A stretch of DNA of 56,045 nt from an uncultured Propionivibrio sp. (GTDB lineage Bacteria > Pseudomonadota > Gammaproteobacteria > Burkholderiales > Rhodocyclaceae), in the NCBI GenBank assembly GCA_937923255.1, contig CALAIL010000006.1, positions 1 through 56,045 of the forward strand, written 5' to 3'. How positions within the stretch are numbered: the stretch's first letter is position 1; the number at the start of each line of letters is the position of its first letter. Position numbers and translations under genes: made by a program. Positions 19,507-29,640 of the stretch are shown here, piece after piece. The notes under the pieces were generated by a model. The model searched no databases. It was not told where the DNA came from and was given only the letters and a program-made list of their open reading frames with translations.

Positions 19507-19938
19507 ATGCCAGAACGATCGCGCTCGAAAGAGAAAAACATTCCTCCTTATGTCCCTAAAAAGGGAGAGGAATACATGAATCCACGCCAGCTCGCCCATT
19601 TCCGGAATATTCTGGAATCACTCAAGGCTGGCCTGATGAAGGATATTGAGCGAACGGTGCAAACCATGCAGGACGAAGCAACCGTTTTCGCCGATCCCAA
19701 CGATCGTGCCAGCCAGGAAACCGATATCGCCATCGAGCTGCGTAACCGTGATCGCGAACGTAAGCTGATAAAGAAAATCGACGACACGATCGCCATGATC
19801 AATAGCGGTGATTATGGTTATTGCAGTGCTTGCGGTGTTGAAATCGGCATCAAGCGCCTGGAAGCACGCCCGACGGCCTCGCTGTGCATCGACTGCAAAA
19901 CCCTCGAGGAAGTGCGCGAAAAGCAAGTCGCCAAGTAA
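19507..19938 (+). CDS. dksA: RNA polymerase-binding transcription factor DksA
   Basis: A 143-residue DksA, which enters the RNA polymerase secondary channel and potentiates ppGpp control of rRNA, tRNA and biosynthetic promoters. The coiled-coil tip carries D63, D66 and A68 (DPNDRASQ), the D-x-x-D-x-A signature needed for function. The zinc finger is C106, C109, C127, C130. The conserved lead-in PPYVPKKGEEYM supports the start at 19507, although the ATG at 19575 has the better ribosome site. It lies beside a tRNA operon whose promoter has the GC-rich discriminator that DksA/ppGpp act on. Confidence 0.96.
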   Translation: MPERSRSKEKNIPPYVPKKGEEYMNPRQLAHFRNILESLKAGLMKDIERTVQTMQDEATVFADPNDRASQETDIAIELRNRDRERKLIKKIDDTIAMINSGDYGYCSACGVEIGIKRLEARPTASLCIDCKTLEEVREKQVAK

Positions 19939-20004
19939 CACGGCCGTGGGTTGCGGGCTGTAGGCTGTATTTTTTTCCTGCACCGCTCGCCGAAACTTAC
20001 CAAG

Positions 20005-20035
20005 AAAAAAGCCACCCGGAACAGGGTGGCTTTTT
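20005..20035. terminator. Bidirectional terminator between dksA and pnp
   Basis: A6, stem GCCACCC/GGGTGGC (7 bp) with a 6-base loop, then T5. It can terminate both convergent transcripts. Confidence 0.92.
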
Positions 20036-20062
20036 CGTCTTCAGGCAAAATTTAGTACTGAA

Positions 20063-22177
20063 CTACTGGGAACCCCCTGCCGCGCCGCTATCCTCCGCGG
20101 TGATCGCTTTCATCGACAGGCGAATACGCCCTTTTTCATCCGCCTCAAGCACTTTGACGCGAACCTTCTGGCCATCCTTGAGGTAGTCTGAAACCGCATT
20201 GACGCGCTCGTTGGCAATTTGCGAGATATGCAGCAGACCGTCACGCCCTGGCAAAATGCTGACGATAGCGCCGAAATCCAGCAGCTTGAGCACGGTGCCC
20301 TCGTAAATCTTGCCCACTTCCACATCCGCCGTAATCGACTCAATGCGCGATCTGGCGGCATCTGCCGCTTCAGCATTGACCGAGGCGATCGTGATCGTAC
20401 CGTCTTCCTTGATATCAATCGTCGTGCCGGTTTCTTCGGTAATCGCACGGATAACCGCGCCTCCCTTGCCGATCACGTCGCGAATCTTGTCCGGATTGAT
20501 CTTCATCGTATACAGGCGCGGTGCATAGTTGGAAACCTCCTGACGCGGCGCAGCAACTGCTGCCTGCATTTTTGCGAGGATATGCAGACGCGCTTCTTTT
20601 GCCTGAGCCAGCGCCACCTGCATGATTTCCTTGGTAATGCCCTGGATCTTGATGTCCATTTGCAAGGCGGTCACGCCTGTATCAGTACCGGCCACCTTAA
20701 AGTCCATATCGCCGAGATGATCTTCATCGCCCAGAATATCCGTCAGCACGGCAAAGCGGTTACCTTCCTTGATCAGCCCCATAGCAATACCGGCAACGTG
20801 CGCCTTGAGCGGCACGCCGGCATCCATCAGCGCCAGCGTCGAACCGCAGACCGAGGCCATTGAGCTGGAGCCATTTGATTCGGTGATTTCCGAAACGACA
20901 CGCATGGTATAGGAAAAATCCTCGGTTTTCGGCAGCACGGCAACCATCGCCCGTTTGGCTAGACGTCCGTGACCGATCTCACGCCGCTTCGGCGACCCGA
21001 CACGACCGCACTCACCCGTCGCATACGGCGGGAAATTGTAATGCAGCATAAAGCGCTCACGCGTTTCACCGGACAGTGCATCAATAATCTGCTCATCGCG
21101 ACCCGTTCCGAGTGTCGCGACAACTAGGGCTTGCGTTTCACCGCGCGTAAATAGCGCCGAACCATGGGTACGCGGCAACACGCCGGAACGAATGGCAATC
21201 GGGCGAACGGTACGTGTATCACGCCCGTCAATACGCGGCTCTCCGGCCAGAATACGGCCGCGAACGATGCGTGATTCGATATCAAACAGCAGGTTGCCGA
21301 TCGTCGCCGCATCCGGCGCATTCTCACCCACTGTCAGCGTTTCGATCGCCCGGGCAGAAATTTCACTAAGTCGCTGCGTACGCTCCTGTTTACTGGTAAT
21401 GCGGAAAGCTTCCTGAACATCCGCCTCAACCAGCGCATTCAATTTGGCGACAAGTTCTTCATCTTTGGGCGCGGGTGTCCAGTCCCATTCAGGCTTACCC
21501 CCTTCGTCAACGAACTCATTGATGGCATTGATGGCAGTCTGCATCTGCTCATGGCCGAAAACCACCGCACCGAGCATAACGTCTTCCGGCAGAATATCCG
21601 CTTCCGACTCGACCATCAGTACGGCCGCCTGTGTACCGGCGACAACGAGATCAAGGCGACTATCCTTGAGCTGCGTCTGGGTCGGATTAAGTATGTACTG
21701 GTCATTGATGTAACCCACGCGCGCAGCGCCAATCGGTCCATTGAAAGGAATACCGGAAACCGCCAGCGCCGCCGAAGCACCGATCATTGCCGGGATGTCC
21801 GGATCGACCTCAGGGTTGAGCGAAACGACCATCGCCACAATTTGTACTTCGTTAAAAAAACCGTCAGGGAAAAGCGGGCGCAGTGGACGGTCAATCAAAC
21901 GCGAGGTCAGCGTTTCTTTTTCTGACGGACGGCCTTCACGCTTAAAGAATCCGCCTGGAATGCGCCCGGCGGCATAGGTTTTCTCAATGTAATCGACAGT
22001 CAGTGGAAAAAAATCCTGCCCGGGCTTAACCGACTTGTTACCGACCACGGTCACCAGAACGACTGTCTCATCCATCGACACCAGCACGGCAGCGCCCGAC
22101 TGACGGGCGATCTCGCCCGTTTCCAACGTAACCTGGTGCGCTCCGTAGGTAAAAGTTTTTTTGACAAAATTAAACAT
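20063..22177 (-). CDS. pnp: Polyribonucleotide nucleotidyltransferase
   Basis: PNPase, a 704-residue phosphorolytic 3'-5' exoribonuclease and part of the RNA degradosome in many bacteria. Two RNase PH-like domains are joined by a helical domain. The second carries the FFxR-like segments and the phosphate-binding SSSMASVCG loop. KH ([10 protein letters not shown]) and S1 ([18 protein letters not shown]) domains end the protein. The start at 22177 has a GGAAGA site and begins the conserved FNFVKKTF; an earlier in-frame start is unlikely. It follows rpsO with a hairpin terminator between them, so some readthrough may supply pnp as in the enterobacterial rpsO-pnp pair. Confidence 0.97.
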   Translation of the reverse strand: MFNFVKKTFTYGAHQVTLETGEIARQSGAAVLVSMDETVVLVTVVGNKSVKPGQDFFPLTVDYIEKTYAAGRIPGGFFKREGRPSEKETLTSRLIDRPLRPLFPDGFFNEVQIVAMVVSLNPEVDPDIPAMIGASAALAVSGIPFNGPIGAARVGYINDQYILNPTQTQLKDSRLDLVVAGTQAAVLMVESEADILPEDVMLGAVVFGHEQMQTAINAINEFVDEGGKPEWDWTPAPKDEELVAKLNALVEADVQEAFRITSKQERTQRLSEISARAIETLTVGENAPDAATIGNLLFDIESRIVRGRILAGEPRIDGRDTRTVRPIAIRSGVLPRTHGSALFTRGETQALVVATLGTGRDEQIIDALSGETRERFMLHYNFPPYATGECGRVGSPKRREIGHGRLAKRAMVAVLPKTEDFSYTMRVVSEITESNGSSSMASVCGSTLALMDAGVPLKAHVAGIAMGLIKEGNRFAVLTDILGDEDHLGDMDFKVAGTDTGVTALQMDIKIQGITKEIMQVALAQAKEARLHILAKMQAAVAAPRQEVSNYAPRLYTMKINPDKIRDVIGKGGAVIRAITEETGTTIDIKEDGTITIASVNAEAADAARSRIESITADVEVGKIYEGTVLKLLDFGAIVSILPGRDGLLHISQIANERVNAVSDYLKDGQKVRVKVLEADEKGRIRLSMKAITAEDSGAAGGSQ

Positions 22178-22273
22178 TTCTTCCTTTCTCGACAGTTCGG
22201 CACATCGGCAAAATCCATGTGCCATCTATACACATCTATATACCCCTACTGCGTAACACAACAAACCCCAAAG

Positions 22274-22315
22274 CAAAACAAAAACAGCGGCACAACCCTT
22301 GCGGGTTGGCCGCTG
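22274..22315 (-). terminator. rpsO-pnp intergenic terminator/hairpin
   Basis: Minus strand: CAGCGGC ... GCCGCTG stem with an inner AACCC/GGGTT stem and tetraloop, followed by TTTTTGTTTTG. In E. coli the equivalent region terminates rpsO and is the RNase III site controlling pnp; here terminator function is clear and processing is inference. Confidence 0.88.
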
Positions 22316-22369
22316 CCAGTCAATCATCATTGTCTGCTCTCCAACCGCAGTGCGGCGTTTGCAGACAGA

Positions 22370-22639
22370 TTATTTACGCAAACCGAGACGCTGAATCAGC
22401 GCGCGGTATGAATCGACATTCGTACGCTTCAGATAATCCAGCAACTTACGGCGACGGCTCACCATCCGCAGCAGACCGCGGCGGGAGTGGTGGTCCTTGG
22501 CATGTTCCTTGAAATGGACAGTCAAGTCATTGATACGTGCGGTTAGCAATGCCACCTGTACTTCAGCCGAACCGGTATCGCCCTTGGCGCGCTGATAATC
22601 AGCCATAATCTGCGCTTTCTGCGCCACAGTAATTGCCAT
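22370..22639 (-). CDS. rpsO: 30S ribosomal protein S15
   Basis: An 89-residue S15 that binds the central domain of 16S rRNA early in assembly. The segment [20 protein letters not shown] followed by [16 protein letters not shown] is diagnostic. It sits between truB and pnp on the same strand, the usual order, but has its own promoter and leader. Confidence 0.98.
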   Translation of the reverse strand: MAITVAQKAQIMADYQRAKGDTGSAEVQVALLTARINDLTVHFKEHAKDHHSRRGLLRMVSRRRKLLDYLKRTNVDSYRALIQRLGLRK

Positions 22640-22701
22640 GTCAAACTCTCTCTAGAAAACGACGCGCCCCAGTTTGATAGAGCTAACGTCTGATATTGAT
22701 C

Positions 22702-22734
22702 AATAAAAGAAAATCCCGCTCCGGGTTGAGCGGG
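22702..22734 (-). terminator. Terminator-like hairpin at the 5' end of the rpsO transcript
   Basis: Minus strand: CCCGCT/AGCGGG stem, 8-base loop, then ATTTTCTTTTATTG. It ends transcripts coming from truB, but it also begins at the predicted rpsO start site, so it would form the extreme 5' end of the rpsO mRNA. Confidence 0.75.
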
Positions 22735-22741
22735 GGTTCGC

Positions 22742-22770
22742 ATTATAGCCTAGCCGCCAAGATGCGACAA
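22742..22770 (-). promoter_or_regulatory. rpsO promoter
   Basis: Minus strand: TTGTCG (22770-22765), 17-base spacer, TATAAT (22747-22742). The predicted start is near 22735, about 95 bases before the rpsO ATG. Confidence 0.7.
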
Positions 22771-22982
22771 CCAAGTTTGGGGACATGAATTCGCCAAGAT
22801 TATCTACAAAGCTAATGATCACTTGGCGCATCATGTCCGGAAAAAACTGAAAATGAACGCTTCTCGGGGAATCCGTAATCTACATGCCAAAGGGAGCGAA
22901 AACACCATTGCGTATTGTGATTCGATAGGTTTCCCAGCCCTAGTGACCAATGGTCACGCTTAGAAAGCATACCGCCAAAAAT

Positions 22983-23933
22983 TCAGGAAGATTTCTGTTC
23001 TGCGGTCAGCAACCTGACCGGTTTCAGTTGACCATTGAAATCAAGCGCACCAATGCCCAGCAACTGGCTGTCACGATAAACGCGGCATTTTTCATAATGA
23101 TCGTTTCCCCTCGATGCACTGCGCAGCCTGGTTTCAGACAGCATGACAGGGTTACCGTGTAAAAACCGCTGGGCGGCCGGCGCATCGATACTCACCGGCA
23201 TCAGGCTGTGTAGCAAGGTATCCACCGGCAGCAGTGCCTGTCGGCGCACCATTTCACCGCCGCTATCCAGCACCGATAACGGAACAGCAGCATTGAGTGT
23301 CAGATCGCCTACAGCAGTACGCCGCAAGGCCGTCAAATGGGCGCCACAGGCAAGCATTTTCCCAATGTCTTCGACCAGCACGCGAATGTAAGTCCCCTTG
23401 CTGCAAACCACACGCACTTTGCAACTTTCACCAGAAAATGCCAGCAATTCCAGCGAATGAATGGTCACGGTGCGCGCAGCGCGTTCGACCGTAACGCCTT
23501 GCCGCGCCAACTCATACAGCGGGCGACCATTGCGCTTCAATGCCGAATACATCGGCGGGATCTGGCGAATCGGACCACAAAACGAAGCCAGCGCCCGTTC
23601 AAGCTCAGGCTGCGAGAATTCGACGCAGCGGCGCTCCAACACTTCGCCCTCGGCATCGCCGGTCGAGGTGCTGATGCCGAACAGAACATTGGCTTCGTAG
23701 GTCTTTGGCGCGTCGAGCAGATCGGCGGAAAACTTGGTCGCCTCGCCAAAACAGAGCGGCAACAGCCCCGTAGCCAACGGATCAAGTGTCCCCGTATGGC
23801 CGCCCTTGGCAGCAGCATACAGGCGGCGAACGGCCTGCAAAGCAGCGTTGGAAGTCATCCCCGCCGGTTTATCGAGCAGCACGACCCCATCGACGCGCTG
23901 CCAGCGGCGCGCTGGGCGCGTTGTAGCAGTCAA
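22983..23933 (-). CDS. truB: tRNA pseudouridine-55 synthase
   Basis: A 316-residue enzyme making the universal pseudouridine 55 in the T loop of tRNAs. The catalytic Asp lies in GHTGTLDPLATGLL, and the DKPAGMTSN start and YEANVLFGISTSTGDAEG segment match TruB. A C-terminal PUA-like region is present. Its ATG overlaps the rbfA stop (ATGA), as in the conserved infB-rbfA-truB operon. Confidence 0.96.
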   Translation of the reverse strand: MTATTRPARRWQRVDGVVLLDKPAGMTSNAALQAVRRLYAAAKGGHTGTLDPLATGLLPLCFGEATKFSADLLDAPKTYEANVLFGISTSTGDAEGEVLERRCVEFSQPELERALASFCGPIRQIPPMYSALKRNGRPLYELARQGVTVERAARTVTIHSLELLAFSGESCKVRVVCSKGTYIRVLVEDIGKMLACGAHLTALRRTAVGDLTLNAAVPLSVLDSGGEMVRRQALLPVDTLLHSLMPVSIDAPAAQRFLHGNPVMLSETRLRSASRGNDHYEKCRVYRDSQLLGIGALDFNGQLKPVRLLTAEQKSS

Positions 23934-24343
23934 GGTTCGTCGGAAGCGTTTTCCGCCTCGGCGTCTTGCGAACTCGTCACGGCCTCTTCGATCAACTTTG
24001 TAAGTTCCGCGCCGCGTTCCAGCGACGGGTCAAAGAGAAAATGCAGTTGCGGCGTCGTATGAATGCGGATGCGCCGACCCAGCTCACGCCGCAAGAAACC
24101 CGCAGCGCTTGCCAGCCCGGACAGCACGCCATCGACATGCTCGTGGCCAGCCAGCGTACTGAAAAACACCTTAGCGTGCGCGTAATCGGGCGTCACTTCG
24201 ACACCGGTGATACTGATCATGCCAATGCGCGGATCTTTCAGCTCACCATCAATCAATGTCGCCAGTTCGCGGCGAATCTGTTCGGCCACGCGTTCCTGGC
24301 GTGAAAATCCATGCGAGCTGTGATGAGCTTTATGACGGTTCAC
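23930..24343 (-). CDS. rbfA: Ribosome-binding factor A
   Basis: A 137-residue KH-fold protein needed for maturation of the 5' end of 16S rRNA and for growth in the cold. The RVAEQIRRELATLI start and ISITGVEVTPDYAHAKVFFS core are typical. It starts immediately after the infB stop and overlaps truB by 4 bases. Confidence 0.96.
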   Translation of the reverse strand: MNRHKAHHSSHGFSRQERVAEQIRRELATLIDGELKDPRIGMISITGVEVTPDYAHAKVFFSTLAGHEHVDGVLSGLASAAGFLRRELGRRIRIHTTPQLHFLFDPSLERGAELTKLIEEAVTSSQDAEAENASDEP

Positions 24344-27343
24344 TTACAGCGTCCTCGCCACTTCGGTTACATCGAACACTTCAAGCTGATCGCCTGCCTC
24401 ATAGTTGGTGTAATTCTTCAGCGACACTCCGCATTCAAAGCCGGCGCGGACTTCCTTCACATCGTCTTTAAAGCGTTTGAGCGACTCCAGTTCGCCTTCC
24501 CAGATCACCACGTTGTCGCGCAACAAACGTGCGCGCGAAGTCCGCTTGACCACGCCTTCCAGCACATAACAGCCCGCGATCGTCCCGATCTTGCTGGCAC
24601 GGAAGACTTGACGGATTTCGACCAGCCCGGTGACTTCTTCGCGTTTCTCTGGCGAGAGCATGCCTGAAAGCGCCGCCTTGACCTCATCGACGGCATCGTA
24701 AATGATATTGTAGTAACGGATCTGGATGCCAACGTTTTCCGCTGTCTTGCGCGCACCGGCATCGGCACGCGTGTTGAAGCCGATGATGACGGCATTGGAC
24801 GCCTGCGCCAGATGCACATCGGACTCGGTGATACCGCCGACGGCCGCATGAATGACATCGACCTTGACCTCGTCGGTTGTCAATTTTTGCAGCGATTGCA
24901 CGAGCGCCTCCTGTGAGCCCTGGACATCGGCCTTAATGATCAGCGCCAATGTCTTCACATCGGACTCGCCCATCTGTTCAAGCAGATTTTCCAGATTGGC
25001 CGCCTGTTTATTAGCCAGCTTCACGTCACGGAATTTACCCTGGCGGAACAGGGCAATCTCGCGTGCTTTGCGTTCATCAGCAAGCACCACGGCTTCCTGA
25101 CCGGCCGCCGGCACATCGGAAAGCCCAAGCACTTCGACCGGAATCGATGGCCCCGCCTCCTTGATGTGCTTGCCATCTTCATCGATCATGGCGCGAATAC
25201 GGCCAAACACCTGGCCGGCAAGCAGAATATCGCCCTGGTGCAATGTCCCGGACTGCACCAGCATCGTCGCCACTGGGCCGCGCCCGCGGTCAAGACTGGC
25301 CTCGATGATCAGCCCCTTGGCCGGCGCATCCTGCGGCGCGGTCAATTCAAGCACCTCCGCCTGCAAAAGCACGTTTTCCAGCAGATCGTCGATCCCCTGC
25401 CCGGTTTTGGCGGACACCGAAACAAAAGGCGAATCGCCGCCATATTCCTCCGGCACCACTTCCTCGGCCACCAGTTCCTGCTTGACGCGCTCCGGATTGG
25501 CTTCCGGTTTGTCGATCTTGTTCACCGCTACAACAATCGGCACCCCCGCCGCCTTGGCGTGGTGAATGGCTTCGCGCGTCTGCGGCATCACGCCATCGTC
25601 AGCAGCGACAACCAGAATAACGATGTCGGTCGCTTTGGCGCCGCGCGCGCGCATCGCCGTGAATGCCTCATGCCCCGGCGTATCGAGGAAAGTTACCATA
25701 CCGCGTGTCGTATGGACATGATAGGCGCCGATATGCTGGGTAATCCCCCCCGCTTCCCCCGAAGCAATGCGCGTGCGACGGATATAGTCGAGCAGTGAGG
25801 TCTTGCCATGATCAACGTGCCCCATGACAGTCACCACCGGCGCACGCGGCAGTTGCGGCGCATCCTTGTTGGTCGCCTCATCAAGGAAAGCATCGGGATC
25901 GTCGAGTTTAGCGGCAAAGGCACGGTGCCCCATTTCCTCGACGACGATCATCGCCGTTTCCTGATCGAGCACTTGATTGATGGTCACCATCGACCCCATC
26001 TTCATCAACGTCTTGATGACTTCCGTTGCCTTGACAGCCATCTTGTGCGCCAGATCGGAGACTGAAATCGTCTCGGGCACATGCACATCATGCACGACTG
26101 CTTCGGTCGGTTGCTGGAAGCCATGCGTCGATTCCACGGCATCGCGCCGTCCCGACCGTTTGCCGCCCGCCTTGCCTTCGCGCCAGCCGGAGGTACCGGT
26201 CGCACCGCCGCGCACTTTCAATCCCTGGCGCTTGCCGCTACCTTCTTCCTTCCATTGATTGTTTTTCCGATCGCCGCCTTTCCTGTCCCCCTTCTTATCC
26301 ACCTTGTCGGAGGCCCCTTGTTTGCCGGCGGATTTCGTTGGTTTTTCTTCGCTTGCCGGACGTTCAGCAAGGGTCTTGGCCGCCGCCGCCGCAGCTTTTT
26401 TGGCGGTTTCCGCAGCGCGCGCCGCTTCAGCCTTTGCCTCGGCTTCCTGCTTCAGACGCGCCAGTTCGGCAGCGCGCTGCTGTTTTTCAATAAATTCAGC
26501 CTCTTGGCGCGCGCGCAATTCAGCCTTACGGCGCTCTTCCTCGGCACGCAGGCGCTGCTGTTCTTCACTAATGATCGAAGCGCGTGTGACTACCTTTTTA
26601 ACTGTCGGTTTTGTATCGCCGCGCTTTGCCTCTTTCGCTTTAACCTCTCCTGCCTTATCTACTGATGCCTTATCGGCTTTGGTCGATTTGCTGGATTTAG
26701 CATCAGCTGCCGCTTTTTTCGGTACTTTAGCGGCGACAGGATGATCCTCTACAGCCGGCGCCAGCGCCTCCGGCGCAGTGACTGTCGATGGTTCTTGTTC
26801 TGCCTCAGCGGCTGGCGTCACCGGCATTGCCGCCGGCGCTGCAGATTCGGCCGCTGGGGTAGCTGCCGGCCCAGATGAGGGCAAATCTACGGAACCGGCC
26901 TGCGACACAGGAGCCTCAGATGCCGCCAGCGCGATAGCCGGCGCTTCTGGATCCGCCGATTTAGGCATCGTGGGCGACTGCATTGCATCCGCCACCGCCG
27001 TCTGGGCACTGGCAGGCTGTTTTGCCGTCGGTTTGAGTGAAAGAGGATCACGCTTGACCAGGATGCGCTTCTTGCGCACCTCAACCTGCACCGTGCGCGA
27101 TTTTCCCTGAGCATCCTGCGACTTGATTTCCGTCGTTTCCTTACGCGTCAACGTAATCTTGGTTCTTGACTCGGCCGCACCATGTGCGTGGCGTAGAAAA
27201 TCCAACAGACGGCTTTTATCCTGTTCAGTCAGCAGTTCATCCGGGGCGCTTTTGCTAACACCTGCCTTTTTCAACTGCTCCAGCAGGGATGTCGCCGGCA
27301 TCCCAAGACTGTCGGCAAATTGGGCAACGCTTATTTGCGCCAT
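24344..27343 (-). CDS. infB: Translation initiation factor IF-2
   Basis: A 999-residue GTPase that brings fMet-tRNA to the 30S subunit and promotes subunit joining. Domains in order: an IF2 N-terminal helical domain (residues ~1-55, [20 protein letters not shown]), a long Ala/Lys/Glu-rich linker with coiled-coil character (~130-400), a second N-terminal-like helical domain before the G domain, the GTPase with [14 protein letters not shown] and NKIDKP motifs, then domains II-IV. The long N-terminal part is normal for betaproteobacteria. It follows nusA by 24 bases. Confidence 0.97.
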   Translation of the reverse strand: MAQISVAQFADSLGMPATSLLEQLKKAGVSKSAPDELLTEQDKSRLLDFLRHAHGAAESRTKITLTRKETTEIKSQDAQGKSRTVQVEVRKKRILVKRDPLSLKPTAKQPASAQTAVADAMQSPTMPKSADPEAPAIALAASEAPVSQAGSVDLPSSGPAATPAAESAAPAAMPVTPAAEAEQEPSTVTAPEALAPAVEDHPVAAKVPKKAAADAKSSKSTKADKASVDKAGEVKAKEAKRGDTKPTVKKVVTRASIISEEQQRLRAEEERRKAELRARQEAEFIEKQQRAAELARLKQEAEAKAEAARAAETAKKAAAAAAKTLAERPASEEKPTKSAGKQGASDKVDKKGDRKGGDRKNNQWKEEGSGKRQGLKVRGGATGTSGWREGKAGGKRSGRRDAVESTHGFQQPTEAVVHDVHVPETISVSDLAHKMAVKATEVIKTLMKMGSMVTINQVLDQETAMIVVEEMGHRAFAAKLDDPDAFLDEATNKDAPQLPRAPVVTVMGHVDHGKTSLLDYIRRTRIASGEAGGITQHIGAYHVHTTRGMVTFLDTPGHEAFTAMRARGAKATDIVILVVAADDGVMPQTREAIHHAKAAGVPIVVAVNKIDKPEANPERVKQELVAEEVVPEEYGGDSPFVSVSAKTGQGIDDLLENVLLQAEVLELTAPQDAPAKGLIIEASLDRGRGPVATMLVQSGTLHQGDILLAGQVFGRIRAMIDEDGKHIKEAGPSIPVEVLGLSDVPAAGQEAVVLADERKAREIALFRQGKFRDVKLANKQAANLENLLEQMGESDVKTLALIIKADVQGSQEALVQSLQKLTTDEVKVDVIHAAVGGITESDVHLAQASNAVIIGFNTRADAGARKTAENVGIQIRYYNIIYDAVDEVKAALSGMLSPEKREEVTGLVEIRQVFRASKIGTIAGCYVLEGVVKRTSRARLLRDNVVIWEGELESLKRFKDDVKEVRAGFECGVSLKNYTNYEAGDQLEVFDVTEVARTL

Positions 27344-27367
27344 AAGAATCTTCCCCCTCCTCTTTCC

Positions 27368-28840
27368 TTATTCGAACCAGTGCGCGCGCGCCGTGGTAAT
27401 GAGCTGCTTCGCCCGCGCCTCGTCGATACCGCTCATTTCCACCAGCTCATCCACGGAAAGATCACCCAGATCGTCAAGGGTCTTGATATCGTGGCTGGCT
27501 AACTGGCCGAGGAGCGGTTTGTCCATGCCTTCCATATTCAACAGCTGTTCATCGACGCTGCCAATACGTTCTTCGGTCACAATCGCCTCAGTTAATAATG
27601 CGTTACGAGCGCGTTCTCGCAGTTCCTGCACTGTAGCCTCATCGAAACTTTCTATTTCCAGCATTTCCTGCAAAGGAACATACGCGACTTCTTCCAGCGT
27701 CGAAAAACCTTCGTCGATCAGCACATTCGCCACGTCTTCGTCAACATCGAGTTTTTCCATGAACAGCACGCGGATAGCCGCCGATTCGGCCTCCTGTTTG
27801 GTCCGCGACTCTTCTTCAGTCATCAGGTTAATGGCCCAGCCCGTCATTTCCGAGGCCAGGCGCACATTCTGACCACCGCGGCCAATCGCCACCGCCAGAT
27901 TCGCTTCATCAACCACGACATCCATGCTGTGTTTGTCTTCGTCAACCACTACGGAGATGACTTCCGCCGGCGCCAGCGCGCCAATGACGAATTGCGCCGG
28001 ATCCGCCGACCAGAGCACAATATCGACGCGTTCGCCCGCCAGTTCATTGGTCACCGCCGTCACGCGCATACCGCGCATACCGACACAGGTGCCAATCGGG
28101 TCGATGCGCTGATCATTCGACTTGACGGCAATTTTGGCACGCAGTCCCGGATCACGCGCCGCCGCCTTGATTTCCAGCAAGCCATCCTCAATCTCCGGCA
28201 CTTCCATCTCAAACAGTTTGACGATGAATTCCGGCACCGTGCGCGACAAAACCAACTGCGGGCTGCGCGCCTGACGATCAACGCGTAGCAGGAAAGCCTT
28301 GACGCGATCGCCAACGCGCAGGTTCTCGCGCGGGATCATCTGATCGCGCGGCAAAATTGCTTCCACCTTGCCAATTTCGATGATGGCGTTGCCGCGCTCC
28401 ATACGCCTGATCGTGCCATTCACCAGACTTTCCTTGCGACTTAGGAAATCGTTGAGAATCTGGTCGCGCTCAGCATCACGGATTTTCTGGAGGATGACTT
28501 GTTTGGCCGCCTGTGCGCCAATCCGGCCAAAATCGACCGGTTCGATCGTCTCTTCAAGAAAATCACCGACGGCAACATCCGGATCCTGTTTCTGCGCTTC
28601 GGAAAGCGGGATCGTCAGCGCCTCGTTCAGATAATCCTGATCAGCAACGACTTCCCAGCGGCGGAAAGTTTCAAAATCACCCGTTTCACGGTCGACCGCG
28701 ACGCGCAGATCGGCCTCTTCGTCGACACGTTTCTTACCCGCCGACGCAAGCGCCATTTCCAGCGCGGCGAAGACGATTTCCTTGTCAACGTTCTTTTCAC
28801 GCGCCAGCACATCGACCAGCAACAAAATTTCCCGGCTCAT
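27368..28840 (-). CDS. nusA: Transcription termination/antitermination factor NusA
   Basis: A 490-residue NusA with the N-terminal RNA polymerase-binding domain (~1-130), S1 domain, two KH domains ([12 protein letters not shown] and [12 protein letters not shown]), and two C-terminal acidic helix-hairpin repeats of the kind that contact the alpha subunit and lambda N in E. coli. NusA prolongs pausing, aids hairpin termination and assembles antitermination complexes. Second gene of rimP-nusA-infB-rbfA-truB; the leader ahead of rimP has a terminator on which NusA could act. Confidence 0.97.
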   Translation of the reverse strand: MSREILLLVDVLAREKNVDKEIVFAALEMALASAGKKRVDEEADLRVAVDRETGDFETFRRWEVVADQDYLNEALTIPLSEAQKQDPDVAVGDFLEETIEPVDFGRIGAQAAKQVILQKIRDAERDQILNDFLSRKESLVNGTIRRMERGNAIIEIGKVEAILPRDQMIPRENLRVGDRVKAFLLRVDRQARSPQLVLSRTVPEFIVKLFEMEVPEIEDGLLEIKAAARDPGLRAKIAVKSNDQRIDPIGTCVGMRGMRVTAVTNELAGERVDIVLWSADPAQFVIGALAPAEVISVVVDEDKHSMDVVVDEANLAVAIGRGGQNVRLASEMTGWAINLMTEEESRTKQEAESAAIRVLFMEKLDVDEDVANVLIDEGFSTLEEVAYVPLQEMLEIESFDEATVQELRERARNALLTEAIVTEERIGSVDEQLLNMEGMDKPLLGQLASHDIKTLDDLGDLSVDELVEMSGIDEARAKQLITTARAHWFE

Positions 28841-28885
28841 TTTCGCAATCCTCTATTGCCCTATTTCCCGTTTCTAGCCCTGGCA

Positions 28886-29326
28886 TCAATCAAACTTCGG
28901 CACCAGTCTGGCCTTGTCGATATTGTCGAAAGCCAGCGCAACATCCCCCGTTTCCAGCGCCAACGTCACCGTGCCGTTCTGCAAACCACGCAAAACGCCA
29001 TTGAAATTTTTACGTCCGGATAATGGCACACGCAAACGCAGATTGACTTCCGAACCCGAAAAACGCTCGAAATCGGACGGCTTCTTTAATACCCGGTCAA
29101 GCCCCGGCGATGAAATTTCCAACCGGTCGTAATCAATGTTTTCGACCGCCAGCACACGCGACAAATGGTCACTGACCGCAGCGCAATCCTCCACATCGAC
29201 GCCGCCTGGTTTCTCCGGCTTATCAATAAATACGCGCAAGATACGTCCGCGCGGACTCTGTTCGACATCGACTAGATCAAAGCCCAGTCCATTCACCGTT
29301 TTTTCAAGAAGTTCGTGTAAGTCCAT
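28886..29326 (-). CDS. rimP: Ribosome maturation factor RimP
   Basis: A 146-residue factor for 30S maturation. The start MDLHELLEKTVNGLGFDLVD and the SSPGLDRVLKKPSDFERF segment are characteristic. First gene of the nusA-infB operon. The ATG at 29326 starts the conserved domain but has no obvious Shine-Dalgarno sequence, because the poly-U tract of a terminator-like hairpin lies directly before it. A GTG 15 codons upstream (29371) keeps the frame open through that hairpin but is less likely. Confidence 0.93.
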   Translation of the reverse strand: MDLHELLEKTVNGLGFDLVDVEQSPRGRILRVFIDKPEKPGGVDVEDCAAVSDHLSRVLAVENIDYDRLEISSPGLDRVLKKPSDFERFSGSEVNLRLRVPLSGRKNFNGVLRGLQNGTVTLALETGDVALAFDNIDKARLVPKFD

Positions 29327-29332
29327 GGCTAC

Positions 29333-29358
29333 AAATAAAAAATGGGCAAACAGCCCAT
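29333..29358 (-). terminator. Terminator-like hairpin in the rimP leader
   Basis: Minus strand: ATGGGC/GCCCAT stem (6 bp), 5-base loop, then TTTTTATTT, ending seven bases before the rimP ATG. A second hairpin (ACCCC/GGGGT, 29370-29384) precedes it. Together they look like an attenuator for the rimP-nusA-infB operon. Confidence 0.65.
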
Positions 29359-29399
29359 CCCCGCAAACCACCCCTCAAAGGGGTAACGAAAGTCTTTGG

Positions 29400-29428
29400 A
29401 TTATACTCAAAAAGCCGTTTCCCGTAAA
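29400..29428 (-). promoter_or_regulatory. Promoter of the rimP-nusA-infB operon
   Basis: Minus strand: TTTACG (29428-29423), 17-base spacer, perfect TATAAT (29405-29400). The predicted start near 29393 gives a ~67-base leader holding two hairpins. Confidence 0.75.
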
Positions 29429-29640
29429 TGAATTACGGCAAAAATCAGATATTTGGACAGTACGGACTTCTAGCGACGCCTGCGCTTCCGGATCAATACG
29501 CATCGCATAAAAACCTGCCAAGCCGTATGTGGGGAGATACAATGCACCGAAATTCACAGAAAATCCGGCAACAAAAGCAGGAATACTGATCGGGTTTGGC
29601 AGGCAAAATTCTGCTCCTTAAAAACCCAGCAAACAAAAAT

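Noticed and set aside
20219..20863. Long reading frame opposite pnp
   Set aside because: It lies antisense within pnp, has no ribosome site, and its composition is what GC-rich coding DNA produces on the other strand.
25166..25798. Reading frame opposite infB
   Set aside because: Antisense to the infB GTPase domain, with no initiation signal or family resemblance.
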